NCBI GenBank assembly: GCA_012274445.1
Contig: JAAROD010000090.1
Coordinates: forward strand, 682,001 to 746,000
Length of the DNA stretch: 64,000 bases
Source: Sclerotiophoma versabilis
Taxonomy: Eukaryota; Ascomycota; Dothideomycetes; Pleosporales; Didymellaceae
Reading direction: 5' to 3'
Shown: positions 45,588 through 56,200 of the stretch, one piece after another
Layout: every line of letters begins with the position of its first letter
Position numbering within the stretch: position 1 is the first letter of the stretch
The notes under the pieces: generated by a model
What the model was told of the DNA's origin: nothing
Seen by the model: only the letters and a program-made list of their open reading frames with translations
Database searches by the model: none
Made by a program: the position numbers and the translations under genes

Positions 45588-46193
45588 GCTTGTAGTGAAC
45601 ACAAATCAGAGGTTTTCTCCAGGTACTCTTTGTACTCGATCAGTTCATCTATCTCTGTGCAATGCGTTGTTAAGCTTTTGCACACGCTCCCTTCGAATTC
45701 CAAGCCTTTAGAGTATGTCACGACAACCGAGCAATGTCCGAATGCCAAAGCAATTGCATAAAGATTCAGTGTGACAAAGCAGTATGGCAGAAAGCAAAGA
45801 GGCGCGAAACGAGACGGATGTGTGTTTAGGACTAGCCTAAATATCAAATACTTGCTCCTACTATCTTGGGACCGCGTGCTGTCTCCTCACTTGGCCGTCA
45901 AGCTGAGCTGATAGCTCGATAGCTTTGGTGCGGGGCAAGCTATGGTGGGGTAATGTCCGCCGACGCGTAGCTTCGGCTACATCATGATACCGGATCTAAG
46001 CGCGCTGCATATCTTGGATTTCGAGGAGCCTCGGAATTAGATCCGCCGTCATTTTCCGCTCACTCAAGTCTCCGTGACATTGCGCTATGCCGCTCAGAGT
46101 GCCGTTCGTGTAGTTCTTGTCCAGATGTACAAGAGCCTCAGTCACGACATCAAAATCTTCAGGAATCGTACCTTCCGTACCAACTTGCGCAAC
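45588..46193. other. divergent promoter region, hydrolase and flavin-reductase-like genes
   Basis: About 600 bp with no gene seen. The right end may include a short N-terminal extension of the next gene (from ATG 46125). Confidence 0.5.
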
Positions 46194-47084
46194 ATGTCCG
46201 CCAACACGAAGTACGACGCCGAAAAGGAAATCAAGCGCAACCCACACGGTGACTTTAAGGCTGTCGAAGCCTCACGCCCACCCTTTGATCAGTCCACAAC
46301 GTTCCACTTCACACAAACACCGAAGCCGGATTGGAAAACCGGCTCAGGTGCGAACAATGCCTCCAACCTCTCGAAGCAACACCGCTCAATCGACCCCTAC
46401 GAAGGAGGCCGGGCAGTAGTACACAACTACAAGCTGCTAATTAGCGCCATCATCCCGCGACCTGTTGGATTTACGAGTACAATTAGTGGAGATGGGAAGT
46501 CCACGAACCTTGCGCCGTTCAGCTACTTCAACATGGTGAACCACGACCCGCCGATCTTCGTCTTGGGGTTCGCGGGAGGAATGGACCGCGCGAAGGACAC
46601 ACTCAAGAATTTGCTCGAGACCAAGGAAGCGGTCATCAACATCATCAGCGAAGACTACATCGAGGCCGCGAACTTCACAAGCATCAATGCGCCCGAGGGC
46701 GTGTCTGAGTGGTCTTTCTCCGGGCTGACGCCAGAAAAGAGTAAAATTGTCAGGCCGGACAGAGTTAAAGAGGCAGTATTTAGTATTGAGGCGAAGTTGG
46801 TGGAGACAAGGGAGTGGACAAGCAAGAGCCCCAGTACACCAGGCAAGAAAACCGGTGTCACAGCCCTCCTTGAGGGCGTCAACTTCTGGGCACGTGAAGA
46901 TGCAATTGATGAGCAGGGCGTGCTTGTTGATCCTACGGTTATGAAGCCAATCTCGAGGCTGGGTGGAATTACGTATGCGAGGACGACGCAGGCCTTTGAG
47001 CTGCCACGGCCGGATTATGCAGAGGTTACAAAGGATCCTGAGGTTGAGAAGTTGGCGCAACCGAAAGGCAGAGGGCAGGAGTAG
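46194..47084 (+). CDS. flavin reductase-like FMN-binding protein
   Basis: A single exon of 296 residues from ATG 46194 (aacATGTCC); an in-frame ATG at 46125 would add 23 residues rich in basic and hydroxyl side chains. The flavin reductase-like split barrel covers about residues 75-260, with HNYKLLISAIIPRPVGFTST, NLAPFSYFNMVNHDPPIFVL and KDTLKNLLETKEAVINI, motifs that line the FMN site in this family. A long N-terminal lead (to GGRAVVHN) is polar. Members use FMN in reductase or oxygenase partner roles; the substrate is unknown. No intron is needed. Confidence 0.85.
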   Translation: MSANTKYDAEKEIKRNPHGDFKAVEASRPPFDQSTTFHFTQTPKPDWKTGSGANNASNLSKQHRSIDPYEGGRAVVHNYKLLISAIIPRPVGFTSTISGDGKSTNLAPFSYFNMVNHDPPIFVLGFAGGMDRAKDTLKNLLETKEAVINIISEDYIEAANFTSINAPEGVSEWSFSGLTPEKSKIVRPDRVKEAVFSIEAKLVETREWTSKSPSTPGKKTGVTALLEGVNFWAREDAIDEQGVLVDPTVMKPISRLGGITYARTTQAFELPRPDYAEVTKDPEVEKLAQPKGRGQE

Positions 47085-47953
47085 ATGGTATTCGAAGCCC
47101 TGTCTCTCGCGCGCGTTTCAGGCTTGTAGGAAGCCACGAGGTAAGCTGTGGAAAAAACGGTCGAACCCGTTGGCTCCGCGTACATAGACAGTGATATTCC
47201 ATAGAGTGATAGATGGAAGAACATACCTTACCTCAGCTGTGTACTTGATGAATGGAAAGAGCATCATTTCTGAGTTCAAGTACAAGCCAAACATGTGAGC
47301 GTTCACATGGGCATGGCTACAGACTCTTGAGCATCACGATCGTTACCGCAGCAGACATGCGCAATTGTACATCGCGCTCTGAAGCGTACAAGCTGAACAA
47401 CAGCATTGACTTCCTAAGGATTGCATGTCCCGTCGCACAACAACAACATTATCATTGCGTATGGCCGCATCAACACAATCACCAGGGAATGGTATTGCTG
47501 AAACATGTGAAGTTGTAGATCGAGTAGAGTAACGGCTGCAGACACGCCCATATCGTTTGCGCATCGTGATCGAGAAGATCTTCGGAGGCGCAACCAGGAC
47601 TCCATACATCTTCGTCCGCTCCTTCCACACCAATCAGACGACGACCGTTCTGCCCAAGTCAGCAGCCGCTCAGCACGCGACATGGCTCGAGAAATCCAAG
47701 GCTTAGCAAGCGCAACGGGCATTATCGTTGCTGCAGCTTCAGGTAAGATCCCTGAGGCGTCTGTTCGCAGGCGGCCGATCCACATCCGGAGATGAGAGGT
47801 CTCCATCCACAATTGCTTGAACAAGCTCTCATCCTTCGCTGGACCCTCGGCCTCCTTCAGGGTAAACAACTACAGCTCCAACAGGCAGGCGGAGAAATGG
47901 GCGTTCGCTAACCCACCACGCTTTACTGCAAGTTTCTTAGGCGTGCTGTCACC
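47085..47953. other. gap before the MATE gene
   Basis: About 870 bp. A minus-strand frame of 151 codons (47414-47869) has no family signal. The plus-strand leader of the MATE gene lies at the right end. No gene is supported. Confidence 0.5.
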
Positions 47954-49693
47954 ATGCGCAGAGGTGGGCCTTGTCCCGCACCTATCATTGGCGGTGATGG
48001 GCCTGGAGCCCAACGAGCACTTCCATCATCAGATTCGCGTGCCGTCTCCGACATCGAGGCAGATCTCAAACACGAAGCCGCGTCCAATGGTTATGATACC
48101 GACATCTCTAGCCTAGCACTCAACTTCGTGCCCTGCCCATTTGTCTCCAGCTGCCCCAGCATCGGCAAGTCGAAGAAGAAGAAGAGGAAGATGGACGCGA
48201 GCGCGGGACCCAGGCGGTTTTCTACTAGCGGCGAGGAAAGAGTTGGATTGTTGTCCGAGGCCAGGAAGTCGAGCCAGCAGTATGGCACCCTTCCGGATGC
48301 GAGTGAATTGGAGAGACTGGTCAGCCCGAATGGAACAGTCGAATTACATACGACTGCGGGTGCGGAGGCCAAGATTTTGTTCAAGAGCAGCATACCGCTC
48401 ATGCTCACATATCTCTTGCAGTACAACTTCAGCCTGGTCACCATCTTTGTGGTGGGACATATTGGGACGGACGAGTTAGGCGCAGTGAGCTTGGCCAGCA
48501 TGACGGCGAACATCACGGGTTTGGCGGTGTACGAAGGGTTGGCAACAAGTCTCGATACCCTGTGTGCGCAGGCCTATGGAAGCGGCAAGAAGACATTGGT
48601 CGGTCTGCACTTGCAGCGCATGTGCCTCTTCATGTTGCTGGTGACGATACCCATCGGAGCCCTCTGGTTGACCTCTGGTTGGATTCTCGCAGCTCTCGTC
48701 CCGGAGAAGGCGTTGGCACATCTCGCCGGAAAATACCTGTCGCTCCTTCTTGCAGGCGCCCCAGGGTACGCCATCTTCGAAGCTGGAAAACGCTTCACGC
48801 AAGCTCAAGGCCTCTTCAACGCTTCCCTTTTTGTCCTCATCATCGCAACACCCATCAACATCATCCTCAACTACGTCTTCGTCTTCGTACTGAACTGGGA
48901 CCTGACCGGCGCAGCCCTCGCAACCGTCGTATCCAACAATCTTCTCCCTTTTCTACTCTGGGTCTATGTCTATTTCATTAACCCCTCCTCGCTCGAATGT
49001 TGGGGAGGCTTTTCGAAATCCGCCTTCACGCACTGGGCTCCAATGGCCAAACTCGCCATTCCGGGGATCATCATGGTAGAGACCGAGTGGCTGGCCTTCG
49101 ACATTCTGACCTTCTCATCCAGCTATCTTTCCATTGCACACCTCGCTGCGCAAAGCATCGTCATGACCATGGCCGTAGCAATTTACCACGTCCCCTTCTC
49201 TGTCGGCGTCGCTGTATCTACGCGTCTAGGCAACCTCATCGGTGCAGGCAGTCTGAAAGCCGCGCGCATAGCGACAAAATGCTACATCCTGACCTTCCTC
49301 GCCATCGGCATCATTGACTTCGTTGTTCTTGCCGCCTGCAAAAACATTCTCCCCAAGGCTTTCACCTCCGACCCAGTTGTCCAGGATATCGTGAGCACCG
49401 TCCTGCCGCTCCTCGCTGTCTTCCAGTTCTGCGACTCGACAACAGCACTTGTGAATGCGCTCTTGCGGGGCTTGGGCAAGCAGGCGATTGGCGGCTGGTG
49501 TAATCTTTTTGTGTACTACGTTATCGCGGTTCCTTTGGCTTTGGCGCTGTGCTTTCCTGCGGACTGGAAGTTGCTGGGCTTGTGGACTGGGTGCGCAGTA
49601 GGGAGTAGCTGTATTAGTATTACGGAAGGGGTGTACATGAAGTTCTACGATTGGGAGAAGGCAATTGAGGAGGCGCGGGAAAGGGAGGAATAG
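47954..49693 (+). CDS. MATE-family efflux transporter
   Basis: A single exon of 579 residues in an accATGC context. Residues 1-135 are a polar cytosolic lead with a KKKKRK cluster and Ser-rich stretch. Twelve hydrophobic helices follow, beginning at about 145 (PLMLTYLLQYNFSLVTIFVV). Family motifs: GHIGTDELGAVSLASM, GLATSLDTLCAQAYGSG in the first half and VSTRLGNLIGAG and LLRGLGKQAIGG in the second. MATE proteins export cationic or lipophilic compounds with proton or sodium antiport; in fungi they sit in the plasma or vacuolar membrane. The substrate cannot be read. An unrecognised 5' intron in the lead is possible. Confidence 0.92.
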   Translation: MRRGGPCPAPIIGGDGPGAQRALPSSDSRAVSDIEADLKHEAASNGYDTDISSLALNFVPCPFVSSCPSIGKSKKKKRKMDASAGPRRFSTSGEERVGLLSEARKSSQQYGTLPDASELERLVSPNGTVELHTTAGAEAKILFKSSIPLMLTYLLQYNFSLVTIFVVGHIGTDELGAVSLASMTANITGLAVYEGLATSLDTLCAQAYGSGKKTLVGLHLQRMCLFMLLVTIPIGALWLTSGWILAALVPEKALAHLAGKYLSLLLAGAPGYAIFEAGKRFTQAQGLFNASLFVLIIATPINIILNYVFVFVLNWDLTGAALATVVSNNLLPFLLWVYVYFINPSSLECWGGFSKSAFTHWAPMAKLAIPGIIMVETEWLAFDILTFSSSYLSIAHLAAQSIVMTMAVAIYHVPFSVGVAVSTRLGNLIGAGSLKAARIATKCYILTFLAIGIIDFVVLAACKNILPKAFTSDPVVQDIVSTVLPLLAVFQFCDSTTALVNALLRGLGKQAIGGWCNLFVYYVIAVPLALALCFPADWKLLGLWTGCAVGSSCISITEGVYMKFYDWEKAIEEAREREE

Positions 49694-51797
49694 AGACCAT
49701 GTTTTGTTTTGGGTTGGCAAGCGGGAATTGAGTCGAGTTCAGTCGGGTGGGACTGGGCTGGATACGTATAGAGGTATTGGTAATGGATTGTTAGGGCACA
49801 TAGCGAGTCAAGATGTTTACTGAAATGATAGCAAGCGTGCGTCACTTGTGCTTCGAACCTTTGCATTGTCATCCAAGTGCAATCATGATGCAATGGCACA
49901 AGCTGTTCGATGGAGTCGCGTTTGTATCTTCGGACTCGCACATGTCACAGTAAATGCCTCCGGAGCACAAACCGTATGAATCGTTGGGCTGGCGGGCCCA
50001 CTCGTCATCTCACTATCAAGATTGGGAACAACACGATCACAGCTTTGTTGAGTGAAAGGCAATGGGAACAGAGGAAATGGATAGAGTTCAGATGCATCGA
50101 GAGAAGTTAAGTGGAAGGTTGTGCGGCGAGAGAGGTAGACCTTGGGCACAGTAATGGGTACACGTGGAGAGGTGTTTTGGTGTGGTGAGGGTGTAGTGAT
50201 CACAATATGGTAACGAGAAAGTAGCGCAGAGGCAAAGGTAAATTGGTGTTAAAAGCGTGGCAATGAGGTGCGAATTGTATTGTGTAAGGGAATTGTAAAG
50301 CGGGAGGTAGGAGAAGTGTAGAGGCAGTCCTATGATATGGAGCTGCAAGCTAGAGGTGATACAAGTCGAATTTGAGCGGTAAAGTAACTGGGTAGCTTCA
50401 AACTTGAGCATTTGAGAAAGCGCAAGTGTCAGATGGAGTAGTCATAAAGTTGGGTGAAGCGGGTCAATAGCTTGGAAGGACGTTCGCAGCTTATAGTGTG
50501 TACTTCACCGTGTTCATGCAGTGGATTAGTAGGGTCGACCAACAGAATCTCAGAACAGGAAAGGAAGAACAACACCAATGTCTAGATTTGAAGGCGTGAA
50601 GATAATCAAGGTCTAGTAATGAGTATCTGCTCAATATTAGAACACTGCATTTCTCGCGGTCAGACTGCGAGTTGAGGGTGCAAACGAGTTCGGCTGAGCA
50701 TGTGGAAGTATACGTGTTGGTCATACAAGCCGATGTCCATATGCAATCGAGCTCCGAGCGAAGTGTAAGACATAAGCAAGACGGTCATATGATTAAGTTT
50801 ACAGAGCAGTACGTCAGAGGTGTGGTGAATCATGTTTCGTTTTTCTTGCTCTGGTGGTCTGGATCAGCTGTGATCGGATAACCGGCTTCACGGTACCTCG
50901 CCTGGAATCGATGGTCTTGTCCAACGTGACAGCCGTCGATGAGCGTGGATTCACCAGGTCATATGGTAGGTATACAATCGGCTTAGAACATTGAAGCTGA
51001 CGTCCGGTTCTTGCTGACCTGGCGTTGCTGACCTGGCGTTGCTGTGTCTGTGCGAGAGGATGAAATGGAGGGTAAGGCCAATGCAGTTGGAGAACACATG
51101 CAGTGGCATACGCTATATCGGTAGGTTACAGATACACTGTACGGGGGCGGAGAGGTGGCTGGGGAACCGAGATGTAAATTGATGTGGCGAGGCTCCGGGT
51201 CTGCATGAGAATGTGAAGCACAGTGCAGATGATGAGAATTGAGTGGTCGATGTCTTCGCGAGCTCTGGTCTACCCGGAGATGCTGCAATCGTCCCGTTCC
51301 TGCAGTGACTCCTGATCGTGGGCGCTAGCACGGACCGGAGCTAGTCGATGTAACCGCCCTTCAACGTCAATCCATCACCTACGTTCCACAACCTCAATCG
51401 TCTGCAACTACACGCACGTCCCCTCTCCATCTCAATACCGTACGCTACTTGGGAATGCTGAAACGAAGGCCGACGAGGGTCCCAAACGGTGAGGCTTATC
51501 GGCTGCGCAGATTCATTCACATATGCGCCAGAGTAAGTGGACATTGCATTCGATCAGCATGAATCGTTAATCATTACCTCATACATTACGTGCATGCATG
51601 CAAACAAACTAAAGTACATGAAAAAACGAAAGACTGATAGCATGCCGAGGCAAATGCATTGAAACCGAGAAAATGCAAGCCAAAAACCCCCCGACAAACC
51701 GAAATGCTAGTTTTTTTGTACAACAGCGACCGGCGCGATATGTCACTGACGAAGCGAACGACCAAATCCGAGCGCTGAGGTGATCGATCATGGCTTC
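49694..51797. other. gap between convergent MATE and C2H2 genes
   Basis: 2.1 kb, no gene supported. It contains a 14-bp tandem (51011-51044). The stretch just right of 51580 is A/T-richer and is probably the C2H2 3' untranslated region. Confidence 0.5.
51011..51044. repeat. 14-bp tandem repeat, 2.4 copies
   Basis: Unit TTGCTGACCTGGCG at 51011-51024 and 51025-51038, followed by TTGCTG. Confidence 0.95.
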
Positions 51798-53174
51798 TCA
51801 GAGACGGCAACGAATACTGCGCTCCTTACGACTGCTGTCTGCGCTCTCGTCTTCACTCTCCAAAGAGTAGTCATCTCCACATGCTTTCCTGTAAGCTTTC
51901 TCAAGAAATTCGATGTGCTTCGCATCGTCGGCGTACTTGATCATATCTGAGAAGGGTAACCTTGGGTTGCGGCCATCCTTCTTACCAGGGATGCGGATAT
52001 GTGTAGTTCCGTGTTGCCAGTAGTTGTCGCGACGATCGAATACCTTGGGACAGCCTTCAACTCTGCACTCGTGCTCTTTGACGCCAAGATGGATCCGCTG
52101 GTGTCGCTTCAGATGTTCTGGTCTCTTGAACCTGCTGGTGCAGCCCGTCCAATCGCAATATTTCCACTCGACGGTAGGGCCGCCAATTGGTTCCCGCTTG
52201 CCAGTGACCGGGTTGAGCTCGTAACCTTCGACGTCAATATGACCGTCATGCGAACGTCTGAATACAAGCTGGGACTTGGACTTCGAGCCCCTTCTCTTGG
52301 ATATACCGTTCAGACGCTGGCGCTCCTTCTTAACGGTCTTGCCACCCTTAGGTGAGACATGAATCGACCGTGTGAACTTCTCCTCGGCCTCAGAAGCCTC
52401 AAGCTCCTGTTTGACTTGGACTTCTTGAGGTGAAGGTGAGAGTGTCATGGGTACGTTGTCATGGGGAGATGTTGCGAAAGACATTGGCGCGTTGTCAAAA
52501 GCTTCGGTTTCCATGAAGGAGCTTGAATCATTGTCTTCGACGAAGCCGTAGTCTTCATCACCGACCAAAGCGTCGGCTGGAGCAATCGTCTGTCCCACCA
52601 TAGCATGAGTGCTTGGTAACTGTGGTTGCCAAAATTGCTGTTGCCCAGACATTCCATAATCAAGGTCTGTGTGCTCCGGGGCAGTTGAGAAACTCCAGTT
52701 CGAGCCGGTCGATGATGGTGTAAGGTTGTCAGACTCTGAGAAGGAGTTCATCTGTGACGCGAGGTAGCCTGCACCTGGAGATATTGTGTCCTGCATTCGA
52801 ATGGGCATCTCGATGCTGTTGGCAGGCAAGGACCAGTCACTACAGAAGGATTCTGTGGTCGAGGCTTTCATGGGAATCCCTACAGTCCCTAACGGAAGAG
52901 CATGACGGAGACCGGACATTGACTGCGTCTGGAAACCGTTGAATGGAGTGACATGTTGCCAGCTTGCTTCTGAGAATGGACTTCGTTCCGAGGTAGGGGT
53001 TGGTACTGAGTATTCGGAGGCTGATAGCGATACGATAGAGCCCCTACGCTCCTCGATACCGCTGTAAGGCGAAGGGGGCGCCAGAAACCCTGTATATGGG
53101 CCAAAGCCCGGGGACATTTGAGGTGTATCTCTTGATACTCCTCGACGGTATCTTCCAGGTCCGGAGTTCATCAT
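51798..53174 (-). CDS. C2H2 zinc-finger transcription factor
   Basis: A single coding exon on the minus strand, 458 residues, from the accATGATG at 53174. Just upstream a clean intron (53235-53188, gtaagt to cacag, ctaac branch) lies in the 5' leader. The first 300 residues are Ser/Pro/Thr-rich with acidic patches. Two C2H2 fingers are near the C-terminus (C-x4-C-x12-H-x3-H: CDWTGC with HLKRHQRIH, then CRVEGCPKVF with HGTTH), preceded by a basic region (KRRGSKSKSQ). It is a nuclear regulator. A C-terminal finger pair in a protein of this size recalls conidiation regulators such as BrlA and FlbC, but I cannot assign either. Confidence 0.88.
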   Translation of the reverse strand: MMNSGPGRYRRGVSRDTPQMSPGFGPYTGFLAPPSPYSGIEERRGSIVSLSASEYSVPTPTSERSPFSEASWQHVTPFNGFQTQSMSGLRHALPLGTVGIPMKASTTESFCSDWSLPANSIEMPIRMQDTISPGAGYLASQMNSFSESDNLTPSSTGSNWSFSTAPEHTDLDYGMSGQQQFWQPQLPSTHAMVGQTIAPADALVGDEDYGFVEDNDSSSFMETEAFDNAPMSFATSPHDNVPMTLSPSPQEVQVKQELEASEAEEKFTRSIHVSPKGGKTVKKERQRLNGISKRRGSKSKSQLVFRRSHDGHIDVEGYELNPVTGKREPIGGPTVEWKYCDWTGCTSRFKRPEHLKRHQRIHLGVKEHECRVEGCPKVFDRRDNYWQHGTTHIRIPGKKDGRNPRLPFSDMIKYADDAKHIEFLEKAYRKACGDDYSLESEDESADSSRKERSIRCRL

Positions 53175-53235
53175 GGTTCTTGAGATGCTGTGGTTGGTTA
53201 GACAGAGCCTTTGAGGATCAAGCACGGCCACTTAC

Positions 53236-56200
53236 CCTTGATGCGAGGTTGCTACTGAGAGAACAGTTGATGGGGTTGATGGAATCTCGTGGTCTCGGTA
53301 GATGACTGCTCTGATAAGAAGATGGGACGTTCAGCGGGCTTATGAATCAGGGTCCACGGTGGAAAGACTGAGATCATACGGCGGTAGAGCCGCGGGATTC
53401 TCTCACTAACGTCTGTGGCACATTTACACAAGACTAGGCGCGGTCGCGAACGCAGTGGAGGCAGGGCTTTGGAATGGCGTGTAGTCTTGCCTCAACCGTA
53501 CCGATGGGATTTTAGGTGAACAACACTGAAGAAGCTTTCGACCGGATTGTGGTACGACTGCAAGGGGCCCGGGCGCGAATCTAGGTACTCTCCGCCGCAA
53601 AACAGCCAAATTCAGATCGGCTGGTGTAAGAGCACAACAGTACTGCGACGGGAGCGGTAGAAGTGGAGTATACAAGTACACAGACAGACAGCCTTGCAGA
53701 GAGCTAAACGTGTCGAGGGGCACTGCGATGGGCGTCTGACTTGGAGCGGGCTTGTTGCGCACTGTAACCTGACAGACTGGCAAACGCCTCCTCGTTGGGA
53801 TGGAACCTCAGGACCCTACCATGGGGAATGCGCCATTGAGCCCAGTCGTCAGCTCGCTTCGACTTCCATTATTCCTAGCACACCTAAACCCACCGGCCCA
53901 CCACATCTCATCCTCAATGGACCCGCGTAAAGCTACGTCCCTGAACCTCAACACTGTCTCATGGGCTCTACGTCTATTGTTACGCGAATCGTCTGGCGGA
54001 AGCTGCAAACTCACCCGCAGAGGAATGTCTCTAGTGGCTGGTACTGGCCAGATCTGGACTAGCCAGTGGAGAAACGACCGTGTTGTACAACAAAAATCCG
54101 CCCCGATCAGGTCGATCTCTTTGGCCGACTTCTCGCACGAAGTACACCATAGTTCACTGACGGCACCACGATACCTTCTTATCGGCCCATCTCTCACTGT
54201 AGATAAACGACTTCTGACGGCTGTACCGCTGCTGTGAATGGAGTCATCATCGTACTGCCCGTATGCACTCACATTCAGATCTCAGCTCTCTTAATGTCTG
54301 TCGCATCAAAATGAGTGAGACTGTTTGACCAGCTATTGTTGTTTGTTTTCTGCAAAGGAAGCGATGGGCATGCGTATGCTGGGATCTTACGTTACACAAC
54401 GTCAGAGACGGCAGAGCAACCAGACTCACCATAACGCTTAATCGTCGGGAAATCTCCGTGCTGGACAAGCCACTTGCCGCAGTGGTGCCATAGGCTGCTT
54501 CAACTCTGCAACTGCTGCTGTGCATCGCAGAGAATGTGAAGGCCTGAAAGGCAAACGCTGATCAACTTGCTTCGTGGGCCGACACTCTCCGCGACATGAG
54601 TAGAAGTAGCTGTTCGCGGTCTCGGTACTAGCAGGGCTGAGCGTTGTCTCAGGAGAGAATTTGTTTGAGACTCTGTCTTTACTGGAGACACAACTCAAAG
54701 AGATGATCTTCATTGGTCTGCGGTACTTATTTTCGGTGCATTACTGTCGTTCAGAAGGATCAAGTCGGGTAGCTCACGGCAAGCTACAGGATCTCACGGG
54801 ACCTGGAATTTTTCCTGGAGAGTGCACCCATGATATTGCGAACATCCGCTGTCAGGCCAAGACAGTCGTGTCGACAAAGTACATCATACACACGTCTGAG
54901 CCTTCCAAATTGATCCTAGGCTATGGCGGAAAGACGGAGTCTAGCGATACGCTCAACATCCGCTGATATGGATCATCAATATTGGTATCTGTACGACGAA
55001 CGTTGTCATCTCTCCAGAATCTACCTCTCGCGCTACCTTGAACGGCAAGATCGGCCCCACACTCAAAATGACGTGCAGGACAACGCATGGAAAGCACTGG
55101 TCGACCTGACAGTAGCACCGTGTCGACTTCCAAGCCAAGGCTCAGCATTGGTCAAAAGTCTCCGTATGCGAGTCTGTGCTACCTGTTCCAATGTCGAAAG
55201 AGGGGGGCTTGCGCAAAAAAGCAGACTTTTCAGACAGTTCTTACCGGTTTGGACCAGGAGCAGTAAGATGGTCTGGATCCGTGAGGCTTCGTTTCTTGGT
55301 CTACGGACTGAGATCCTGCGGGTTCGAGCGCATTGATGCACACAGTTACGCTCGTGGTTAAAACGAGCTTCGTTCGTGGCGCAGGTTGGAGTTTTTAAGA
55401 GACTTCTCTACTGACATCCTGTGTCCGAGCATCGATTCGAGTCTCATTCTGGCATTGCATATGTACGAATGTCGTTTCGAGTTCCCTTGACAAGCATGAA
55501 GCAAGAACGCAAGGGAAGTTTGCTGGATACTGAACGGCTTCCAACGGCGTGTGCAGGCCGAGCTCGCGTATGAACAAAGTGCGTCTGCCAGGGCTGCCTT
55601 TGAACTGTCTCCTCGCGTCGTCTTCGCGCTTCCCAAATGAAAGGCGCCTATTCAAACACTCGCGCGGTTATGGGAGGGAAAAAGTAATTTCACTTACATC
55701 TCCCGAACATAACACAGCATGAGGAAATTGTACTATCGTATCCATATGCTTCAACCTCGCTTGAATTGATCTCCATTCCAGTCTTCCCATGCGAGGCGTG
55801 GAAAAGTTGACAGCTTGCCTACCGTCTCGATCTCCGAGCATTGGCACGCGCATAACAACTCAGATCAACAGGATGATGCATTAATCTCAGAGTCTCCGAT
55901 CGATCGTTATAGCCCAAAGATTCTGAAACTCGAGAGGACGTGAGTATCCGCATCGAGATGGCTTGTTATTCTCGGGTGGCATGCTCCATGACTCGCATTG
56001 CGGTTGTACTCACTTAGACACGCTGTCTCTATGAAAAGCAAAGATCGTCGGGCAGGGTACCTGCGACGCAACCCAGTTGCTCTCCCACATCGTTCATGGC
56101 TGCACAAAGAATATGCGCGACATAGCTTGCATACATCCCAGCAAGGGCAACTAGTGAACAGTAAGTTCGCATCAACGGCTCCAAACACAGGCTAAGGTAC

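Noticed and set aside
43371..49693. Secondary-metabolite cluster suggested by hydrolase, flavin protein and MATE transporter in a row
   Set aside because: No backbone synthase, no pathway regulator and mixed strands next to housekeeping PAP1; the neighbours do not form a pathway.
53175..53231. N-terminal extension of the C2H2 protein
   Set aside because: This stretch lies inside a clean gtaagt-cacag leader intron and begins without an ATG.
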